10,565 nt of DNA from contig JAHLLU010000045.1 in NCBI GenBank assembly GCA_020444005.1, positions 1 through 10,565 on the forward strand, given 5' to 3'. Within the stretch, counting starts at the first letter, position 1. Each line of letters opens with the position of its first letter. The position numbers and the translations under genes are program-made. The DNA comes from an archaeon (lineage in GTDB: Archaea > Thermoproteota > Bathyarchaeia > TCS64). Of this stretch, positions 6,458 through 10,565 are shown one piece after another. Under the pieces are notes generated by a model that was not told the origin of the DNA, did not search any database, and saw only the letters and a program-made list of their open reading frames with translations.

Positions 6458-7009
6458 TTGTCAAAAGATGAGCGCGTTGAGACCACGGTTAGAACCTTCA
6501 GACTAAACGAAGAATGGGATAACATTCTCAAAGAGGAGGCAGATAATGAACAAATCACAGTAAGTCAACTACTGAACCAGATCGTTAGGAGGTATATAAT
6601 CGCTCAAAGGTTCTTCAACCACGCTCAAAGCGTCAACATCGAGTATAAATTATTTTCACCCATATTGGAGATGCTGAGTGAAGAGGAAATAAGTGATTTC
6701 GGTAAACTAGTTGGTGCTAGTAGTGTCAGGGAAGGTATTGCTAACAGAGGTTTACCACTGGATTTTGATAGTGTTGATTTTCTGATTGAGGAAGTCTATG
6801 ACCGGTATAGTGGTTGGTTTAAGTGTAATACGTATAAGAATGGCTCCGAGTACGTGTTTAACCTACGACATATGTTTGGGCGCAAGTGGAGTTTGTTTAT
6901 CGATAGTTTCATGGGATCGATGTTTATGACGCTTCTCGATATAACTGTAAGTTCAGAGATTTATGATGACTCAGTAATAATCAGAATGCCAATAAGACAA
7001 ACTAAATAA
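6458..7009 (+). CDS. Ribbon-helix-helix-like DNA-binding protein with unfamiliar C-terminal domain
   Basis: 183 residues from TTG 6458, chosen because AGAGGT (6445-6450) lies seven bases upstream; the frame extends to a TTG at 6404 but that has no ribosome site. Residues 8-47 fit a CopG/MetJ-type ribbon-helix-helix: a beta strand (ETTVRTFRLN), helix 1 (EEWDNILKEEADN), a turn (ITV) and helix 2 (SQLLNQIVRRYII). RHH proteins dimerise and bind DNA through the paired strand. The remaining 130 residues form a separate domain with helices, then YSGWFKC, a strand (SEYVFNLRHM), GRKWSLFIDSFMGSMFMTLL and a final strand (SVIIRMP); it might sense a ligand, but I do not recognise the family. A TATA-like TATATATC at 6429-6436 would make the transcript nearly leaderless. 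Likely a transcription regulator. Confidence 0.75.
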   Translation: MSKDERVETTVRTFRLNEEWDNILKEEADNEQITVSQLLNQIVRRYIIAQRFFNHAQSVNIEYKLFSPILEMLSEEEISDFGKLVGASSVREGIANRGLPLDFDSVDFLIEEVYDRYSGWFKCNTYKNGSEYVFNLRHMFGRKWSLFIDSFMGSMFMTLLDITVSSEIYDDSVIIRMPIRQTK

Positions 7010-7034
7010 TTCACTATTTCTTAATTCACTATTT

Positions 7035-7050
7035 AAAAAATTATAAAAAA
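7035..7050 (-). terminator. Double T-run terminator after the DUF4332 gene
   Basis: On the minus strand two runs of six T separated by four bases lie about 33 bases after the stop of the DUF4332 gene, a typical archaeal termination signal. The plus-strand gene ending at 7009 runs into the same AT-rich gap. Confidence 0.5.
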
Positions 7051-7082
7051 TCTTCAATATCATATGAAATAAAAGAGGGATA

Positions 7083-7766
7083 TTAATACTCCACTACTCT
7101 TGGAAGTAGCTTCGCCTGAGTTACCCAATCATGGACCTGTTCTAAATTAGGCAATCTACGTACCAAGTTCTTAGACTCGTTAATCTCAACCAGTTTTGCG
7201 AATAGGTGTTCTGGTATTCTCTGCGCTAACTCGACCACAGTGTTAACATCTGCTTCCTCAAGAAGATCAGACCACTCTTCGCCGATGTTATTGATCCTGT
7301 GAAGGTCTGCCATGTTTACCCAATCCATGATAAGAAGACTGGAGATTCCAGTTGTTTCAGCCAACTCTTGTCTCCCTTTACGTGTAGCTCCAGCATCAAG
7401 TAGCTCATCAATGTAATTAATGTCACTCGAGCCTAGATTTTTAGAGTAAACGGGGCCGATCCCCTCCATATCAATCACTTTAATCCTACGCCCGAGTCCA
7501 GGTTTAGATGCATCCGTTGAAGCCAACACCGTTTTCTTCTCGATTCTTGGCTCAGGCATTGGTGTTTGGACAGGTTTTGATGTTGAGCTTATGGGTTCAG
7601 GTTGTTTCTGCGTTTTACTCGCGCCCTGTATTTTTTCCGGTTTGGGAGGCGTTGTGATTGTTTCTCTGTAGTTAATTTGTCCCTGGCGAGTTGTATAGAT
7701 GGCATAAAGTAAAAAAGCGCTTAGCCCACCATCAACTACTAGTACTAGTATCGTGTTAAAATTCAT
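7083..7766 (-). CDS. Membrane-anchored DUF4332 protein
   Basis: 227 residues from ATG 7766. An N-terminal hydrophobic helix (about 5-24, ILVLVVDGGLSAFLLYAIY) anchors it; a Pro/Lys/Thr-rich linker (about 35-90) follows; then a DUF4332 domain (about 97-227). That domain opens with a helix-hairpin-helix-like IEGIGPVY-type motif (here MEGIGPVYSKNL), the signature LLDAGATRKGRQELAE, a second hairpin (INNIGEEWSDLLEEA) and ends LPRVVEY, very close to the family pattern as I recall it. Role unknown; helix-hairpin-helix folds often contact nucleic acid or other proteins. Start preferred over GTG 7775 because that GTGATC is itself part of an extended ribosome site three bases before the ATG. A 17-codon ORF (7809-7756) overlaps the start, inherited from a duplicated LEA-gene promoter. 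Confidence 0.85.
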   Translation of the reverse strand: MNFNTILVLVVDGGLSAFLLYAIYTTRQGQINYRETITTPPKPEKIQGASKTQKQPEPISSTSKPVQTPMPEPRIEKKTVLASTDASKPGLGRRIKVIDMEGIGPVYSKNLGSSDINYIDELLDAGATRKGRQELAETTGISSLLIMDWVNMADLHRINNIGEEWSDLLEEADVNTVVELAQRIPEHLFAKLVEINESKNLVRRLPNLEQVHDWVTQAKLLPRVVEY

Positions 7767-7809
7767 CTCGATCACTCATCGATGTTTTATTTTTAGTATC
7801 ATTTGACAT
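7756..7809 (-). pseudogene. 17-codon upstream ORF, remnant of an LEA-like gene start
   Basis: The ORF reads MSNDTKNKTSMSDRDEF then stop. Its beginning parallels the LEA-like protein encoded at 8996 (MSVDDKNKKTNEK), and the DNA from this ATG upstream is an ungapped match to that gene's leader and promoter (7807-7896 versus 8994-9083). Its stop overlaps the DUF4332 ATG by frame shift, so translation through it could couple to DUF4332. The ribosome site has decayed from GGAG to TGAG. Either a relic of a duplication or a working leader peptide. Confidence 0.5.
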
Positions 7810-7896
7810 TTTTAATTCTCAATAAATGGATTGAGTGCGTTGAATATAAGGGCGAGTAAGTAAATGTATACGTTATATTCTGAAATAAACATCTGT
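7807..7896 (-). promoter_or_regulatory. Repeat copy 1: promoter/leader module before DUF4332
   Basis: Ungapped match to 8994-9083 at about four of five positions. It contains a TATA box (CTTATATTC, 7850-7842), a conserved block just upstream (TTACTCGCC), ATGTATAC (7864-7871 on plus) and TGTTTATTTCAG further up, in the same order and spacing as copy 2. It also lies 41 bases before the divergent LEA14-like gene, so regulators bound here could act on both genes. Confidence 0.7.
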
Positions 7897-7900
7897 AAAC

Positions 7901-7910
7901 ACTATACTTA
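7901..7910 (+). promoter_or_regulatory. Possible TATA box of the LEA14-like gene
   Basis: ACTATACTTA lies about 30 bases before ATG 7937, predicting a start near 7932 and a leader of about five bases. The absence of any GGAG-like ribosome site before the ATG agrees with leaderless initiation. Confidence 0.35.
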
Positions 7911-7936
7911 TTCTCGGCAAGTGAATTTCAGTCAAT

Positions 7937-8419
7937 ATGGTTAGTCAACAAAACAAAGTATTGATTGGAGTCATAATTATTCTGGTTGCATCAGGCGGAG
8001 CATATTATCTGGGGCAACAAGAGATCAGGAAATCAATTGCTGAGATCGAAATTGAATTCTCAGACTTTCGCGTGGACAGTCTATCTCTGTTCCCGCCAGA
8101 AATAGACATCACGTTGACATACATGGTGTCTAACCCGAGTGAAATCCCTCTAACGGTATCCATGGATGGGATGATTTACTATGGGGAGACCTCGGTTTCA
8201 CCTGTAACGATGATGGAACAAACAATACCTCCAGAAGGCTACGGAGAAATAGAGGCTCAAATTTCCTTTAATGGAACACTTATGCAGGCAATTGGAGATC
8301 CACAGAATCAGGGAGAGTACCAGTTAAGGGGATCAATAACTGTGGTTGGAAAATACTTAAACATAATCCCCGTAAAAGTCACTGACGATCTCTCTAAGTT
8401 TAACAAGGATACTTCTTAA
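7937..8419 (+). CDS. Membrane-anchored LEA14/WHy-domain-like protein
   Basis: 160 residues from ATG 7937. An N-terminal hydrophobic helix (about 8-26, VLIGVIIILVASGGAYYLG) anchors the protein. The rest is a beta-rich domain of the LEA-2/WHy (water stress and hypersensitive response) type: IEIEFSDFRVDSLSLFPPEI, then DITLTYMVSNPSEIPLTVSM, where the N-P pair in a strand-turn is the family hallmark, followed by YYGETSVSPVTMMEQTIPPE and a closing strand series (GSITVVGKYLNIIPVKV). LEA14-like proteins are folded, unlike other LEA groups, and are linked to desiccation, cold or osmotic protection; the archaeal versions are commonly single-domain and membrane-tethered. Divergent from the DUF4332 gene across the repeat module. 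Function in stress is inferred from the family and neighbours. Confidence 0.82.
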   Translation: MVSQQNKVLIGVIIILVASGGAYYLGQQEIRKSIAEIEIEFSDFRVDSLSLFPPEIDITLTYMVSNPSEIPLTVSMDGMIYYGETSVSPVTMMEQTIPPEGYGEIEAQISFNGTLMQAIGDPQNQGEYQLRGSITVVGKYLNIIPVKVTDDLSKFNKDTS

Positions 8420-8493
8420 TCGGTGTTGAGATTAAAGTCAGGAATACTACCAAATTAACATAGAACACACTTTATTCAGATAATAAGTTGGCT

Positions 8494-8506
8494 GGATCGC
8501 CGATCC
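8494..8506. repeat. Short GC-richer inverted repeat GGATCG-C-CGATCC
   Basis: A perfect six-base inverted repeat around one base lies in the convergent gap between the LEA14-like gene (ends 8419) and the lmo0937-type gene (ends 8572). The loop is too small for a hairpin, so it is more likely a protein site or chance. Confidence 0.35.
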
Positions 8507-8546
8507 GGTTAATTATGTCATTATAGTTGCATGAGGTTGCTATTAT

Positions 8547-8553
8547 AAAAAAA
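8547..8553 (-). terminator. T7 terminator after the LEA-like/lmo0937 operon
   Basis: On the minus strand seven T follow GCCC about 20 bases after the stop of the lmo0937-type gene. This is the only strong T-run near the end of the operon. Confidence 0.55.
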
Positions 8554-8571
8554 GGGCTTGCGTTCTTATTG

Positions 8572-8733
8572 TTATTTACCGGTTACTAGGTTTTTTCCCT
8601 GAATAAACCTAATGATGACCACAATAGCCGCTATTACTAGCAACAGATGAATTAGTTGACCGCCAACCCCGCCGATAAAGCCTAGAGCCCAGAGAGCCAC
8701 CAATATGATGGCTATAGTCGTAAAGGTATCCAT
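8572..8733 (-). CDS. lmo0937-family small membrane protein, 53 aa
   Basis: An ATG at 8733 opens a 53-residue frame with two hydrophobic segments, about 4-22 (FTTIAIILVALWALGFIGG) and 27-43 (LIHLLLVIAAIVVIIRF), joined by GGVGGQ, and a short tail (IQGKNLVTGK). The order T.AI.L..LW.LG, a Gly turn, then LIH.LLVIA.IV..IR.IQG is the pattern of the lmo0937 family, short two-helix proteins common in bacteria and some archaea and often next to stress genes; their molecular role is not established. The ATG follows the stop of the LEA-like gene by two bases, and AGGGGG lies about 12 bases upstream inside that gene, so the two are one operon. Recognition is by eye. Confidence 0.82.
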   Translation of the reverse strand: MDTFTTIAIILVALWALGFIGGVGGQLIHLLLVIAAIVVIIRFIQGKNLVTGK

Positions 8734-8735
8734 CT

Positions 8736-8996
8736 TTACTTCGCCCCCTGGTTTTCCTCTTTTTTGTTTTTTTCTTTCTCGGCTTCGTTACCCCCTTTCA
8801 TCCCTTTTCGGAAAGCTTTAACGCCTTTTCTTATGGCTTTGCCTGTTTTTTCAGCGCCTTCTTCTATAGCATCATAAGCATCATGGGCTCCCTTCTCTAT
8901 TGCTTTACCTGCTTTCTTAGCCCCTTTCCCTACGGCTTCCCCCATTTCTTCCACCCTTTTCTCATTAGTCTTTTTATTTTTATCATCAACTGACAT
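8736..8996 (-). CDS. LEA-like protein with 11-residue repeats, 86 aa
   Basis: 86 residues from ATG 8996, with GGAG (9008-9005) eight bases upstream; the frame extends to 9050 but through the promoter repeat. The core consists of five tandem 11-mers (residues 12-66): EKRVEEMGEAV, GKGAKKAGKAI, EKGAHDAYDAI, EEGAEKTGKAI, RKGVKAFRKGM. Ala/Val/Ile at two fixed positions gives an 11/3 amphipathic helix as in LEA group 3, apolipoproteins and synucleins. Both ends are Lys/Glu/Asn-rich and probably disordered; there are no Cys or Trp. Such proteins are usually unfolded in solution, become helical on drying or on membranes, and protect them. The partner in the operon, an lmo0937-type membrane peptide, makes a membrane role plausible. 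No exact family name can be assigned from sight. Confidence 0.8.
   Translation of the reverse strand: MSVDDKNKKTNEKRVEEMGEAVGKGAKKAGKAIEKGAHDAYDAIEEGAEKTGKAIRKGVKAFRKGMKGGNEAEKEKNKKEENQGAK
8799..8963 (-). repeat. Five tandem 33-base coding repeats (11-mers) in the LEA-like gene
   Basis: The region encodes residues 12-66 as five 11-residue units with consensus x-K-G-A-x-x-x-G-K-A-I. The protein pattern is clear, while the DNA units have diverged, so selection acts on the amphipathic pattern and the expansion is not recent. Confidence 0.7.
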
Positions 8997-9083
8997 TATT
9001 ATTTCTCCAGTAAAGAATTGAATACATTGAATATAAGGACGAGTAAGCAAATGTATACAATAACTGCTGAAATAAACAACTGT
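8994..9083 (-). promoter_or_regulatory. Repeat copy 2: promoter/leader module of the LEA-like operon
   Basis: This is the functional-looking copy of the module at 7807-7896: TATA box CTTATATTC (9037-9029), intact GGAG, ATG at 8996, TTACTCGTCC upstream of TATA, GTATAC core at 9053-9058 and TGTTTATTTCAG at the far end. Bases between conserved blocks vary, while the blocks and spacing are kept, which suggests selection on the promoter rather than only recent duplication. Confidence 0.7.
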
Positions 9084-9207
9084 TTATCTGCTTAATAAAT
9101 AAAGGAAATTCAAACGCATTTTTGTATGAAACGGTAGAAATCAAAGTTCATTTTCTTCGTAAAAAATAACTATAGATTAATAATTATTAAAATAAGAAAA
9201 TATATTG

Positions 9208-9257
9208 ACACTTTAAACATAAAATTATTGATAAAGTAAAGTGTGGCCGGAATTTTT
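9208..9257 (+). repeat. Inverted repeat ACACTTTA/TAAAGTGT followed by T6
   Basis: An exact eight-base inverted repeat (9208-9215 and 9237-9244, loop 21) is followed eight bases later by six T (9252-9257) in the 340-base gap before the ice-binding gene. It could end a short transcript or attenuate one; the stem is AT-rich and the loop long, so stability is low. Apart from this, the GTATAC palindrome and the TATA box, the gap 9084-9425 shows no gene. Confidence 0.35.
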
Positions 9258-9290
9258 TAGGAAATAATGTGGATTTGCATGTGTTGTTAG

Positions 9291-9306
9291 AATATGTATA
9301 CATATT
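9291..9306. promoter_or_regulatory. 16-base perfect palindrome, candidate operator
   Basis: AATATGTATACATATT is fully self-complementary and lies about 30 bases upstream of the TATA box of the ice-binding gene. Its ATGTATAC core also occurs in both copies of the stress promoter module (7864-7871 and 9051-9058), which makes a shared dimeric regulator possible. Confidence 0.5.
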
Positions 9307-9335
9307 AATACAAACTTAACATAATAATCCATTTC

Positions 9336-9342
9336 TTTATAA
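9336..9342 (+). promoter_or_regulatory. TATA box of the ice-binding gene
   Basis: TTTATAA (in TTCTTTATAAGG) predicts transcription start near 9366 and a leader of about 60 bases that retains the ribosome site AGAGGA. A second AT-rich site at 9391-9402 would remove that ribosome site and is less likely. Confidence 0.5.
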
Positions 9343-9425
9343 GGAAAGTTTAAGATAATTTTAATGATAAACTACAGACGGTATCATGTCTAAAACATAT
9401 ACCTTGTAGATTAAGAGGAATAAAA

Positions 9426-10565
9426 ATGAGTAAAAATATTGAAACAATAAACAACAGAAAAGTTTTGACAAATAAGTTCAACGCAATCGCGATATTGCTG
9501 ATTACAGCGATGATGTTTTTAGCTATGGTACCTCCTGGAAACGCCGGGTATCCAGAAGCGCCGGTTGATCTTGGGTCGGCCGGTGATTTTGTGATTCTGG
9601 CGAAAACAGGGATCTCATCCACTGGAGTTACCTCAATAGTTGGAGACATAGGTGTAAGCCCAGCTGCTGCAACTTATATCACTGGATTCGGGTTAATAAT
9701 GGATTCAACTAATAAATTTGCATCATCACCTCTAGTGACCGGGAGAGTCTATTCAGCCACATATACGTCCCCAACTCCAACTAAAATGACTACGGCTGTA
9801 AGCGACATGGAAACAGCGTATACAGATGCCGCCGGGCGAACTACACCGGATTACACTGAACTTGGAGCTGGAGAAATTGGTGGACTGACGCTAGCTCCAG
9901 GACTCTATAAGTGGGGTAGCGGTGTGACGATATCCACGGATGTTACAATATCGGGAAGCTCATCTGATGTTTGGATATTCCAGATAGCGCAAAATCTTGA
10001 AATCAGTAATGGTAAGAAGGTTATTTTAAGTGGCGGTGCTAAAGCGGATAATATTTTCTGGCAGGTCGCTGGCCAAACGACACTCGGGACAACCTCTGTT
10101 TTAGAGGGAAATGTTCTGTGTCGCACTGCTATTGTGCTGAATACTGGTGCAACTTTGAATGGTAGGGCGCTGACTCAGACAGCAGCGACTTTAGCAGCTA
10201 ACAATGTCAATGTGCCAACAGCGGATTCTACTGAGTCTCCAGATACAGAACCAGATACTGAGACCACAGAGACAACACCAGATACTGAGACAACCGATAC
10301 TGAAACACCAGATACTACAACAGAAACAACTCCAGAAACAATATCCGATACTGAGCCTATTGTGAGCTCCACAGGCCCACTTAACTCAGCCACAGATGTA
10401 GCTATCAACACAAAAATCTCTACTACATTCAGTGAACAGATGGAACCCTCGACGATAACTGGTACTATATTTACCTTGAAGCAGGGATCTACTTCTGTTC
10501 CAGGAGCGGTGACTTACTCTGGCGTCACAGCGACATTCACACCGGATAATGACCTCGCATATAGC
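9426..10565 (+). CDS. Secreted DUF3494 ice-binding protein with Thr-rich linker and Big_5-type domain (3' incomplete)
   Basis: Open from ATG 9426 to the right edge, 380 residues, no stop; GAGG lies seven bases upstream. Signal peptide: basic start, hydrophobic core about 20-34 (AIAILLITAMMFLAM), cleavage likely after GNA at 40. Residues 46-262 are a DUF3494 ice-binding domain: VDLGSAGDFVILAKTGIS, the VGDIGVSPAA motif, GGLTLAPGLYKWGS, DVWIFQIAQNLEIS, and DNIFWQVAGQTTLGTTSVLEG, which form the discontinuous beta-solenoid whose flat face binds ice. A Thr/Asp/Glu/Pro linker follows (about 266-310, TETT and PDTE units). From about 312 an Ig-like Big_5-type domain begins (SATDVAINTKISTTFSEQME, then VTATFTPDNDLAY) and is cut by the edge. 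Role: ice recrystallisation control or ice adhesion outside the cell. Big_5 repeats would serve as a stalk, as in ice adhesins. Confidence 0.93.
   Translation, partial: MSKNIETINNRKVLTNKFNAIAILLITAMMFLAMVPPGNAGYPEAPVDLGSAGDFVILAKTGISSTGVTSIVGDIGVSPAAATYITGFGLIMDSTNKFASSPLVTGRVYSATYTSPTPTKMTTAVSDMETAYTDAAGRTTPDYTELGAGEIGGLTLAPGLYKWGSGVTISTDVTISGSSSDVWIFQIAQNLEISNGKKVILSGGAKADNIFWQVAGQTTLGTTSVLEGNVLCRTAIVLNTGATLNGRALTQTAATLAANNVNVPTADSTESPDTEPDTETTETTPDTETTDTETPDTTTETTPETISDTEPIVSSTGPLNSATDVAINTKISTTFSEQMEPSTITGTIFTLKQGSTSVPGAVTYSGVTATFTPDNDLAYS

Noticed and set aside
7008..7035. Short direct repeat AATTCACTATTT in tandem after the RHH-like gene
   Set aside because: Two 12-base copies in AT-rich DNA with no third copy; not enough for CRISPR, attachment site or origin.
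10175..10411. Minus-strand Ser/Val-rich ORF at the right end
   Set aside because: Same artefact: antisense of the Thr/Asp/Glu linker of the ice-binding gene.
1..10565. tRNA or rRNA genes, CRISPR arrays, transposases
   Set aside because: No cloverleaf with GTTCRANNC arm, no regularly spaced repeats and no DDE or HUH transposase motifs were seen on either strand.

Overview
The window looks archaeal. Its intergenic regions are AT-rich and carry TATA boxes about 25 bases before likely start points. Several genes appear leaderless or nearly so, others use GGAG/GAGG/GGTG ribosome sites with GTG or TTG starts, and run-off points are short T-runs without strong stems. Protein content agrees: CBS pair plus zinc ribbon, DUF4332, lmo0937-type membrane peptide, LEA14-like protein, DUF3494 ice-binding protein and Thr/Glu-rich surface proteins. 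I cannot place it below domain level; a cold- or drought-exposed methanogen-like or Thermoproteota-like archaeon would fit, but that is inference.

Layout. 1-192 (-): 5' end of a helix-rich gene running off the left edge. 558-902 (+): unrecognised gene. 973-1095 (-): truncated remnant of a glyoxalase/VOC-family gene. 1245-3161 (+): large secreted surface protein with Ig-like segments, Thr/Glu-rich stalk and amphipathic tail. 3346-3555 (-): small two-CxxC zinc protein. 3781-4335 (-): CBS-pair protein with zinc ribbon. 4613-4840 (-): cold-shock-domain protein with a long probable leader. 4994-5326 (-): unrecognised gene with no clear start. 5468-5916 (-): two coupled small genes, the upstream one membranous. 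6071-7009 (+): a helical 99-residue protein and a ribbon-helix-helix-like protein with an unfamiliar C-terminal domain. 7083-7766 (-): membrane-anchored DUF4332 protein. 7937-8419 (+): membrane-anchored LEA14/WHy-like protein. 8572-8996 (-): operon of an 11-mer-repeat LEA-like protein and an lmo0937-family membrane peptide. 9426 to the right edge (+): secreted ice-binding protein (DUF3494) with Thr-rich linker and the start of an Ig-like Big_5 domain; the gene is incomplete here.

How it fits together. The right half concentrates families linked to cold, freezing or desiccation: CSD, LEA14-like, 11-mer LEA-like, lmo0937 and ice-binding. The strongest unreported signal is an ungapped, roughly 80% identical repeat of about 90 bases (7807-7896 and 8994-9083). 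It carries promoter, leader and first codons of the LEA-like gene. One copy drives the LEA-like operon. The other sits before the DUF4332 gene, where it leaves a 17-codon upstream ORF overlapping the DUF4332 start. A GTATAC-centred motif in both copies recurs as a 16-base perfect palindrome before the ice-binding gene. I infer a small shared stress regulon; this rests on sequence pattern only.
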